From: Hymenobacter cavernae
GTDB lineage: Bacteria; Bacteroidota; Bacteroidia; Cytophagales; Hymenobacteraceae
Assembly: GCF_014641455.1 (NCBI RefSeq)
Contig: NZ_BMHT01000006.1
Location: 1 to 64,000 of the forward strand
DNA length: 64,000 bases
Direction of reading: 5' to 3'
The stretch's first letter is position 1. Every line of letters starts with the position of its first letter. Below the pieces are notes generated by a model that was not told the origin of the DNA, made no database searches, and saw only the letters and a program-made list of their open reading frames with translations. Position numbers and translations under genes: made by a program. Of this stretch, positions 17,379 to 24,661 are shown piece by piece.

Positions 17379-17714
17379 ATGATATATCATTATCTTTAAT
17401 AAACAGCATAATTCCTCTGTACTTCTTACTTGTTTTCGCTAATCCGGTAAAGCCTTCAGCAACTATCAGCAGCATGATCTAATCCTTGATAAAACATTCG
17501 GAGCCAAGCAAAAATAAAAAACAAGCCAAACCCATTTCATTATACGAATTACTTCGTATGTTTATTACGAAATAGTTCGTATTGACTACGATCCTTCTCC
17601 TGTTGTAGCTGCTGCCTCATACTTACCAGCATCGTGCATCTTTTACCTCCTGACGCTTCCCGAAAAACTCTGTCCTCGCAATTCACGCTCAGCTAAATTT
17701 CAATGATATATCAT
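17379..17714. promoter_or_regulatory. Two copies of palindrome ATGATATATCAT
   Basis: The identical 12-bp palindrome occurs at 17379-17390 and 17703-17714, the second about 95 bases before the receptor start. Repetition of a perfect palindrome in one upstream region suggests a regulator binding site; the regulator is not identifiable. Confidence 0.4.
17542..17581. promoter_or_regulatory. Pair of ATACGAA-N4-TTCGTAT operator-like palindromes
   Basis: Site one is ATACGAA-TTAC-TTCGTAT (17542-17559). Site two is TACGAA-ATAG-TTCGTA (17566-17581). Their centres are 23 bases apart, about two helical turns, which suggests cooperative binding of a dimeric regulator. A third copy lies beyond the receptor gene at 20458-20475. 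Confidence 0.55.
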
Positions 17715-17807
17715 CTAAAGCTCGTGCTTTCTGTTTATCGCAGCTCCGCAGCAGCCTGGCTGCCCTGCCTGAACATTGTTGCCTAAAACCTTTAACTACC
17801 TACCAAG

Positions 17808-20246
17808 ATGAAGCTTACTGAATCGGCAACTGCCACGACGCGCTACTTGCTTGTTCTCCTTTTCGCCGCTGGCGCGCACAGCGCCCAGGCGCAGGCCGAC
17901 GTGCAGGGCACCGTACAAGGCACCGCCGGCACTCCTCTTGACTACGCCACTATCACGCTGCACCGGGTCACCGATTCGTCGGTTGTCAAAACGGAGTTTA
18001 GTGATAGGAAGGGCATTTTTCGGTTTGAGCGCACGGCGAGTGGGCGCTACTTGGTTTCGGCTTCGCAGGTGGGCTACCGGCGGCAATGGTCGAAGCCGTT
18101 CGAAGTGGCGGGAACAGCCGTTATGCTCCCGGCTTTCGCACTGACTACCAGCGCGGCTACGCAGCTGAAAGAAGTGACGGTAGTCGGGCAAAAGCCAGTG
18201 TACGAGCGACTTGCCGACCGCACCATCGTGAACGTGGAAGGCTTGACGTTGGCCGCCGGCAATACCTCCTTGGATGTGCTGCGCCGCTCGCCGGGCGTGA
18301 CCATCGACAGCAACGACAACCTAGCTTTGCGCGGCAAGCAGGGCTTGCTGGTGCTCATCGACGGCAAGCGCCAGCCCATGAGCGGCACCGAGCTGGCTGA
18401 TTACTTGCGCACTCTGCCGGCTGAGCAGCTCAGGAGCATCGAGCTGATTACCAACCCGCCGGCCAAGTACGATGCCCAGGGCGGGGCCGGCATTATCGCC
18501 ATCAACCTGAAAAAGGATCAGCGCCAGGGCACCAACGGCACCGCCAACCTGAGCTACGGCCGCAGCCAGTATAATAAATATACCGCCGGACTGAGCCTGA
18601 ATCATCGCAAGAACAAGGTTAATCTGTTCAGCTCCTACACCTACTCCGACCGGCAGGGCATTGCCAAACTCACCATTCACCGCGACTTTTATAACCGCAC
18701 CGCTGGCGGCGAGCGGCAGCAAACCGCCATTACTGACCAGGATAACCGCCTGCCCACGCACAATGTTTCGCACATTGGCCGGGTTGGGCTCGATTACAAC
18801 TTGTCGAAGCGCACGACGGTGGGTGCGGTGGTGAGTGGCCAAGCAGTGCATATCGTGGCTGATGGCACCAACGAATCGGTGTTGCAGGACGTGCTGCGCG
18901 GCACCACGCAGGCCTATAACTCCACCAACTACCTCAATCGGCGCTTTCCAAATTTGTCGGGTAACGTGAACCTCCGCCACACCTTCGACGATTCGCTCGG
19001 CACCCGCGAGCTGACCGCCGACGTGGACTATGCGCGCTACCGCACCAGCCGCAACCAGCTGCTGCAAACCTACAGCGCCACCGAACCGACCAACGCCACC
19101 AGCAGCGACCAGCAAGGCTGGCTCACGATTCAATCGGCCAAGGTGGACTACACACACCCGCTGAGCAAGGCGGTGCGCCTGGAAGCCGGGGCCAAAACCA
19201 GCCTCGTCACGGCCGACAACGACCTTCAGTTCTTCACCGATGCGCAGCTCGACCTAGGTCGGTCCAACCGCTTCCGCTACGACGAGAACATCAACGCGGG
19301 CTACCTCAGCCTGAACTACACCCAGCCCAAGCTGACGCTGCAAGCGGGCCTGCGCGGCGAGCAAACCAACGCCGTGGGCAAGCAGGACCGCGAAGTAGAG
19401 TTCCGGGACTTTTCGCGCCACTATTTCCAGCTGTTCCCGAGCGCGGCCATCAAACGCACGTTTTCCAAGCTGCACGAGACCAGCCTTTCGCTCAGCCGCC
19501 GCATCGACCGGCCGTCGTACCGGCAACTCAACCCGTTCCGCGAAATCATCGACAAAACCACCTTCGGCAGCGGCAACCCCACCCTGCGCCCCCAGACGAG
19601 CTACAACGTGGAGCTGACCCACACCTTCAAGCAGAAGTACAACCTAGGTCTGAGCTATAGTATTACTAGTCTGCCGCTTATCGGGGTGGTGCAGCCCGAA
19701 ACCGACAGCACCGTGCTTTCCACAACCCGCAATCTGCGCCAGCAGCATTACTACGCTCTCACGCTCACAGCGCCGGTGGAAGTGGCCAAGTGGTGGAGTA
19801 TCTACAACAACGCGGTACTCTTCTACACCCGCTTCAAGGGCGACCTGGTTGGCACAAACCTCAACCGCGGCGGCGCTTCCTTTCAGCTGACTTCCAACCA
19901 AACCTTCACCTTTGGCAAAGGCTGGAGCGCCGAGCTGAACGGCAATTATCAGTCGCGCGAAGTGTACGGCTTCCTGGTGCAGCGCCCCTTGGGCGAGGTG
20001 AGTGCCGGCGTGCAGAAGAGCCTCTGGAACCGCAAGGCCAACCTGAAATTGAACGTAGCCGACATCTTCTTCACCCAGCGCACCTACGCCACTTCCACCT
20101 ATGACAACTACGTGGAGCGTTTTTATCAGCGCCGCGATACGCGTATGGCAACTTTGGCGTTTACGTATCGCTTTGGCAATGAGAAAGTAGCGCCTACCAA
20201 ACGGCGGCAGAGTGGCGCCGAGGATGAGAAGCGTCGGGCGGGTTAG
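17808..20246 (+). CDS. TonB-dependent receptor of the outer-membrane beta-barrel (Omp_b-brl_3) type
   Basis: An 812-residue outer-membrane protein: signal peptide (LLVLLFAAGAHSAQAQ), carboxypeptidase-like regulatory domain (DVQGTVQGTAGTPLDYATITL), a TonB-plug-like domain (LDVLRRSPGVTIDSNDNLALRGKQGLLVLIDGKRQ; NPPAKYDAQGGAGIIAINLKK) and a barrel of about 550 residues. This is the Bacteroidota group usually annotated as outer membrane beta-barrel family protein, distinct from SusC and found without SusD. Ligands are mostly unknown; metals, siderophores or peptides are possible. Operator-like palindromes on both sides suggest dedicated control. It ends close to a palindromic repeat at 20251. Confidence 0.88.
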   Translation: MKLTESATATTRYLLVLLFAAGAHSAQAQADVQGTVQGTAGTPLDYATITLHRVTDSSVVKTEFSDRKGIFRFERTASGRYLVSASQVGYRRQWSKPFEVAGTAVMLPAFALTTSAATQLKEVTVVGQKPVYERLADRTIVNVEGLTLAAGNTSLDVLRRSPGVTIDSNDNLALRGKQGLLVLIDGKRQPMSGTELADYLRTLPAEQLRSIELITNPPAKYDAQGGAGIIAINLKKDQRQGTNGTANLSYGRSQYNKYTAGLSLNHRKNKVNLFSSYTYSDRQGIAKLTIHRDFYNRTAGGERQQTAITDQDNRLPTHNVSHIGRVGLDYNLSKRTTVGAVVSGQAVHIVADGTNESVLQDVLRGTTQAYNSTNYLNRRFPNLSGNVNLRHTFDDSLGTRELTADVDYARYRTSRNQLLQTYSATEPTNATSSDQQGWLTIQSAKVDYTHPLSKAVRLEAGAKTSLVTADNDLQFFTDAQLDLGRSNRFRYDENINAGYLSLNYTQPKLTLQAGLRGEQTNAVGKQDREVEFRDFSRHYFQLFPSAAIKRTFSKLHETSLSLSRRIDRPSYRQLNPFREIIDKTTFGSGNPTLRPQTSYNVELTHTFKQKYNLGLSYSITSLPLIGVVQPETDSTVLSTTRNLRQQHYYALTLTAPVEVAKWWSIYNNAVLFYTRFKGDLVGTNLNRGGASFQLTSNQTFTFGKGWSAELNGNYQSREVYGFLVQRPLGEVSAGVQKSLWNRKANLKLNVADIFFTQRTYATSTYDNYVERFYQRRDTRMATLAFTYRFGNEKVAPTKRRQSGAEDEKRRAG

Positions 20247-20250
20247 CACG

Positions 20251-20282
20251 ATGTAGCGCGGACTTTGTAGTCCGCGCTACAT
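20251..20282. repeat. Palindromic repeat, second copy of the ATGTAGCGCG family
   Basis: ATGTAGCGCGGACT (20251-20264) and its exact inverse (20269-20282) flank TTGT. It shares the outer ten bases of each arm with the repeat core at 13021-13051. It lies 4 bases after the receptor's stop codon. Confidence 0.75.
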
Positions 20283-20457
20283 GGGTCGGTTCAACAATAT
20301 GGATAAATAAAGTTACCTAGGTCTGTAACGTTTGAAGATTCGGTCGGTATTCAGGACAGCTCCGCTGGCAAAGTTTGCGGAAACTACTCCCTTCCCTCCT
20401 TTCATCATCCAAAGATTCTACCTTCAGCGCAAGGCAAAAAGACGATCTGAATAATTT

Positions 20458-20475
20458 ATACGAAAAAATTCGTAT
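20458..20475. promoter_or_regulatory. Third ATACGAA-N4-TTCGTAT palindrome
   Basis: ATACGAA (20458-20464), AAAA, TTCGTAT (20469-20475): a perfect 7-bp inverted repeat with the same spacing as the pair at 17542-17581. It lies about 270 bases before the LytTR regulator gene. The surrounding 20283-20744 has no convincing gene; a short open frame here runs through the palindrome and lacks coding character. Confidence 0.5.
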
Positions 20476-20744
20476 GGCTATGCAGCCTAGCATTCAATAC
20501 GTTGTCTTTGGGCAGGCAACCATCCCCGAGGAAAACACATCTATTCAACGCAGCCGTTTTCAACCTCATTTTTCTCTGCAAAAGCGAATCAAAGAATTGA
20601 CGCTTGCTAATAGCTCTCGTGCGGTTTAGGCAGTAGTCCGGCGCTACTGCTCGCTCCCGTAAGCAAGAGCCGCCTCTCGTGGGCGGAACCGTGGCCGTAC
20701 CTCCCTCCTCTTCTTGTTCTTCGCTCTCTCAGCGCTCAATCCGC

Positions 20745-21524
20745 ATGAGTTACCAGGCTGTTATTGCTGATAGCGAATCGGTTACGCGCCAGACGATCCG
20801 CCTCCATCTGGAACAGAGCGCCGACTTCCGGCTAGCGGCGGAAGCGGCTACGGGCACGGAAGCGCTGGTGACTCTGCTTCAGCATCGCCCCGAAGTCGTG
20901 TTTCTCAGCCTGCAGCTACCCCGCCTCGACGGCTTCGGGGTGCTGAAGGAAATCTGGCCGCACTTCCAGCCCCAGGTGGTATTTCTCAGCGGCACCGATC
21001 AGCCGGCGCTGCACGCCCTGGAAGAAAGCGGCGTGCCCTTTTTGCCCAAAGCGTTTACGAAGTCTCAGTTCCTCCAAACTCTCTGCCACGTGAAAACAAA
21101 CCTAGCTTCTCCCCACCCGCAGCCACCGGAGCCGGTCGATCTGCTCATGCGCCTGCTGCTCAGCGAAGAGCATACGGCCAAACCTAGCTACCTGAAGCGT
21201 ATGCTGGTGAAGGACAGCCATAAGCTGTTCTTTATCAAGACGGAAGACATTCTGTATTTCGATGCCGACGGCAACTACATCACGCTGCACACGGCCAAGC
21301 GCAACTACACGCTCTACGAAAGCCTGACGCAGTTGGAGCAGCGCCTCGACCCGGCCGATTTTACGCGCATCAATCGCTCCTACATCATCAACCTGAACTA
21401 CGTGGAGGAGCTGGAATGCTACTTCAACGGCGAGTACCTGGTGAAGCTCACCGGAGGCCACACCCTGAAATGGACCCGCTTCTACCGCGACAATGTGAAA
21501 GCCTTTCTGGCCAAAAACCGCTAA
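20745..21524 (+). CDS. LytTR-type regulator with degenerate receiver domain
   Basis: About 259 residues: an N-terminal CheY-like receiver (1-120) and a C-terminal LytTR DNA-binding domain (about 155-259; LYFDADGNYITLHTAKRNY, DFTRINRSYIINLNYVE). The start at 20745 (MSYQAVIADSE) gives a normal receiver; upstream codons would add a Ser/Pro-rich stretch. The phosphorylation site is altered: where the family has LDIQMP this protein has LSLQLP, with Ser55 in place of Asp, and the acidic DDE cluster reads ADSE. The distal Lys (LPKAF) is kept. The protein is therefore unlikely to be switched by normal phosphotransfer. No histidine kinase lies beside it. A terminator hairpin follows at 21542. Confidence 0.87.
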   Translation: MSYQAVIADSESVTRQTIRLHLEQSADFRLAAEAATGTEALVTLLQHRPEVVFLSLQLPRLDGFGVLKEIWPHFQPQVVFLSGTDQPALHALEESGVPFLPKAFTKSQFLQTLCHVKTNLASPHPQPPEPVDLLMRLLLSEEHTAKPSYLKRMLVKDSHKLFFIKTEDILYFDADGNYITLHTAKRNYTLYESLTQLEQRLDPADFTRINRSYIINLNYVEELECYFNGEYLVKLTGGHTLKWTRFYRDNVKAFLAKNR

Positions 21525-21541
21525 TAATAGGTTAATCTTAG

Positions 21542-21576
21542 TGAAGAAGCTCCGCCAGATTGAGCGGAGCTTCTTC
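21542..21576. terminator. Terminator hairpin between LytTR and S41 peptidase genes
   Basis: TGAAGAAGCTCCGC (21542-21555) pairs exactly with GCGGAGCTTCTTCA (21563-21576). The symmetry and position between converging genes suggest termination in both directions. Confidence 0.7.
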
Positions 21577-21625
21577 ATTATACCTAGGTCCAGCCAAGCC
21601 TAATTCGAGGCTCTGCGTGTACTTG

Positions 21626-22996
21626 CTAACGCTTGGCCGTCAGCTTTAACTGTTTCAGCGCCGCTTCCAATATGGTGTCGCGGCCGCTGCGAATGTCGCG
21701 CATCGTGGGGTGTACCATCACTTGCGGCTGCACCCCTACCCCAACGAATTCTTTGCCATTGGGGTAGGTATCGCGCTTGGTGCAGATGCGGGCCATGCCG
21801 CCGCCGGGCAAGCTAAAAAGCAAGGGTTGCCCGGTGCTGCCACCCGTTGGCTCCCCGATGATCAGGCCGCGCTTCATTATATCGAAAGCCACGGCAAAGT
21901 CTTCGGCGGCGGAAAAGGTGCGGGCGCTGGTGAGCAGCACCACTGGCCGCGTGTACACACCGCTACCCTTGGGCTTCACCGATTCTTGAGGCTCAGAATA
22001 CCACTGCGGCGCCCGCTCCCAGGGGCGGAACGGGGGATGGTAGTCGCGGGTTATCCAGCGAGACGTTTGGAAAGGCTGGTCGGTAAGGTAGCTGAGTACT
22101 TCGTAGCCGTAGTCGCTGTTGCCTCCGCCGTTGGCACGCACGTCGATGATGAGGGCGCTGGTTTGGCTGATTTGCGGGTAGACTTCGGCAAAACGTTGCA
22201 CCACTTCGGCCTTATCGAAGCCGTTCAGGGCTAGGTAGCCTACGTTGTCCTTGAGCAGCCGGAACTCCAGCACCGGGCGTGTCTGCTCGTCGGTGTAGCC
22301 GCTACGGGCAACGGTTTTGCGAAGAGTACGCCCTTTGGCATCCTGCAACGTCACTTCCACGGGCTTACTAGCCGCACCGGCTAGTATAGTGTTGTACGTG
22401 CGCATGGTGCGGTCTTGGGGCGTGGAGGCACTCTGCCACCCCGACCGTGCCTCGGCGTACGTGCGCGCGGGTACCCCATCTACAGCCAGCACCTCCTGCC
22501 CTGGCACGAAGCCCTGCTGACGTAGCGTTTCGCTCCCAACTTCGGTTATCAGCACTTTGTCTTCGATGAGAGCAATGCGCAGAGGTGGCCGCTCGTATAC
22601 CTCGTTCATCAGCTCACGCGGCGGGTACACGTTGGTGTGTCCGTCGTGCAATTGGGCGCACATTTCCTGTAGCAACTGGTAGTAGGCCAGTGTAGTAGGC
22701 GCGGCTTTTACCTTCGGAATGTAGGCTAGGTAGAGACTATCCCACGACACCTTGGGTATCTTGTCGAAGAAGGCAAAGTTGTATTTGGCTTCCGACCAAA
22801 ATTTGGAGAGCCCCGCCACCTTCTCATCCTCACTCAACTGCGGCTGATACGGCGTTTTCCAGGCCGGGCTGTCCCACAATTGCTTCTCTACCTTCACCTG
22901 CTGCTCGGTGTAAGGAATGTAAACCGCTTTTTGGGCGCGGGCAGATAAAGCAGCCAGCGCAGTTAAGGTCGCTGATAGTAGTAGATAGTGCTTCAT
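21626..22996 (-). CDS. Exported S41-family peptidase
   Basis: About 456 residues. The start at 22996 (MKHYLLLSATLTALAALSARAQ) gives a proper signal peptide; an ATG 15 codons upstream does not. The order is an N-terminal helical part, a PDZ-like region (GFVPGQEVLAVDGVPARTY), then the S41 catalytic core (LIIDVRANGGGNSDYG; LLTSARTFSAAEDFA with the nucleophile Ser; GEPTGGSTGQP). S41 enzymes are Ser proteases related to tail-specific protease and the TSPs of Bacteroidota. It lies downstream of a SusC/SusD pair in the same orientation with about 220 bases between, so it may act on peptides taken up or released at the cell surface. Confidence 0.9.
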   Translation of the reverse strand: MKHYLLLSATLTALAALSARAQKAVYIPYTEQQVKVEKQLWDSPAWKTPYQPQLSEDEKVAGLSKFWSEAKYNFAFFDKIPKVSWDSLYLAYIPKVKAAPTTLAYYQLLQEMCAQLHDGHTNVYPPRELMNEVYERPPLRIALIEDKVLITEVGSETLRQQGFVPGQEVLAVDGVPARTYAEARSGWQSASTPQDRTMRTYNTILAGAASKPVEVTLQDAKGRTLRKTVARSGYTDEQTRPVLEFRLLKDNVGYLALNGFDKAEVVQRFAEVYPQISQTSALIIDVRANGGGNSDYGYEVLSYLTDQPFQTSRWITRDYHPPFRPWERAPQWYSEPQESVKPKGSGVYTRPVVLLTSARTFSAAEDFAVAFDIMKRGLIIGEPTGGSTGQPLLFSLPGGGMARICTKRDTYPNGKEFVGVGVQPQVMVHPTMRDIRSGRDTILEAALKQLKLTAKR

Positions 22997-23220
22997 AAAG
23001 TGGGAGTTGAGTACGACAGCCGACTTCGAAAAGTGAGACACGGCTTCCCAGCGAAGAAAGCAATTTGACCAATGCCGCCAAAACGCTCTACCCGCAAGTA
23101 CCCATATTCATGTCCAATAGCCAAAAAGCCACCCCAGCCAAGTGGCTGAAGCGGCTTGTAACCTAGGTCATTAATCCTCCCGCTGGTCGGAATAACGGCC
23201 TACTTTCTGTTCTTTCGTAG

Positions 23221-24654
23221 CTAGTAACCAGGATTCTGCACCAGATTCGGGTTGTTCTGCAAATCGACCTGCGGGATGGGCAGCACCACGCGGTTGTCGC
23301 CGTACGGAATGGTGGGAATGGTGCCGTGTGCCGGAATGGGCAGGCGGTTGCGCAGCAGATCGTAGTAGCGGTGGCCTTCGAAAGCTAGCTCCAGCCGCCG
23401 CTCCAGCAGAATGGCATTGATCAGGGCCGGCGCATCGGCAAAGCCGGCGAGCGTATAAGCGGGCGTGCCAGCACCCTTCGAGCGGTTCCGAACCTGGTTC
23501 AGCAGATCCACCGATTCCTGGTTCAGGCCGTTGGTGCGGGCCAGGGCTTCGGCCCGGTTCAGCAGCACTTCCGGGTAGCGCACGATGGGCACCCAGTCGC
23601 CCACGGCTTTGTATTTGGCCGTGTACGGAATGTTGCTAGAAACCGTCACGAGGTTCGTGCGCCGCTTGTCGTCGGCTGGGAACAAGGACGTTGGGATGGC
23701 AACGTAGGGCGAAATGGTAATATCGCCGCGGCCGCTGGGGCTGTAGTGCTGGCCGATGGCGTTGTTGGTGTTGGGGTTGTCGCTGGTGTTCATGGCCACC
23801 GAGAAGATCGACTCCGGCGTGTTATAAGGCGGCGCAAACGTGGTAGCCGGGTCCGGATTCAATGTGTAATTACCTGAGCTGATGACCGTACTAGCCAGCG
23901 TAGCCGCCTGCGCGTAGTTGCCCTGGTATAGATATACCCGCGACAACAATGCCTGTGCGGCGCTTTTAGTAGCACGAGCCACGTTCGAGAACTCCGGGTC
24001 GTCGTAGGTAGCAGGCAAGCCGTTGGCAGCTTCGGTTAAATCACTGATTATTTGCGCGTAAATATCGCGCACCGAGGAGCGCGACAACCGTTGCGACGCT
24101 TCGTAGGCGGAGGCTGCATCAGGCGCCGTGAGCTGAATCGGAATACCTAGGTGTGAGGCGTCGGCGGTGAAGTTGTAGGGCTGCGCGAAGAGGTTCACCA
24201 GGTGAAACATCGCCAGCGCCCGGATGAACCTGGCCTCGCCGCGGTACTGCGCCGCCAGCTCCGGCGCTACGAGGCCAGCATTCGGCTCGAAGTTTTGCAG
24301 GAAGAAGTTGGCCCCGTAAATGGTGCGGTAACCACCCGTCCAGCCATTCGTAATCTGGATGTCGTTGGCTAGCGCCGTAGAAGACGCAATGGTGTTGAAG
24401 TACGGCGAAGGATCGGTATCGTCGGAGCGCACATCGCTGTAAATCAGCGCCCGGCCGCCCAGGAACTCCGGGTTTTGCAGCGCGTCGTACATGCCGAGCG
24501 CGGCTTTTTCGATGCGGTCGGGCGTGCTGAACGTTTCCTGGGGCGTGAGGCTGGCGGGGGGTTCCTGATTGAGCACATCGCAACCTAGGGTCAGGAGCAG
24601 TACCAGCGCCGCGGCGGCTTTCCAAGCCAGCGTCAGGGTTTTCATCGTCGTCAT
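23221..24654 (-). CDS. RagB/SusD-family outer-membrane lipoprotein
   Basis: About 477 residues. I choose the start at 24654 (MTTMKTLTLAWK); the ATG at 24645 is an alternative. The signal peptide ends in a lipobox at Cys25 (LLTLGC). Typical SusD features include RFIRALAMFHLVNLFAQPYN and LLERRLELAFEGHRYYDLLR, ending in LVQNPGY. It follows its SusC partner with a 7-base gap, so the two are co-translated. The substrate is unknown; no glycoside hydrolase is encoded nearby, and the neighbours are proteases. Confidence 0.92.
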   Translation of the reverse strand: MTTMKTLTLAWKAAAALVLLLTLGCDVLNQEPPASLTPQETFSTPDRIEKAALGMYDALQNPEFLGGRALIYSDVRSDDTDPSPYFNTIASSTALANDIQITNGWTGGYRTIYGANFFLQNFEPNAGLVAPELAAQYRGEARFIRALAMFHLVNLFAQPYNFTADASHLGIPIQLTAPDAASAYEASQRLSRSSVRDIYAQIISDLTEAANGLPATYDDPEFSNVARATKSAAQALLSRVYLYQGNYAQAATLASTVISSGNYTLNPDPATTFAPPYNTPESIFSVAMNTSDNPNTNNAIGQHYSPSGRGDITISPYVAIPTSLFPADDKRRTNLVTVSSNIPYTAKYKAVGDWVPIVRYPEVLLNRAEALARTNGLNQESVDLLNQVRNRSKGAGTPAYTLAGFADAPALINAILLERRLELAFEGHRYYDLLRNRLPIPAHGTIPTIPYGDNRVVLPIPQVDLQNNPNLVQNPGY

Positions 24655-24661
24655 GGCTAGG

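Larger units (their letters stand above)
17300..17807. other. Regulatory intergenic region upstream of the TonB receptor
   Basis: About 500 AT-rich bases without a gene. It holds two copies of the 12-bp palindrome ATGATATATCAT (17379-17390 and 17703-17714) and two ATACGAA-type palindromes (17542-17581), listed separately. I did not find a convincing TAnnTTTG promoter. Confidence 0.55.

Noticed and set aside
17542..17581. Resemblance of the ATACGAA/TTCGTAT sites to loxP.
   Set aside because: The arm order is reversed (ATACGAA first, TTCGTAT second), the spacer is 4 not 8 bases, and no recombinase gene is nearby.
20375..20629. Possible 84-residue protein between the receptor and LytTR genes.
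   Set aside because: It runs through the ATACGAA palindrome, has no recognisable feature and its composition is not gene-like.
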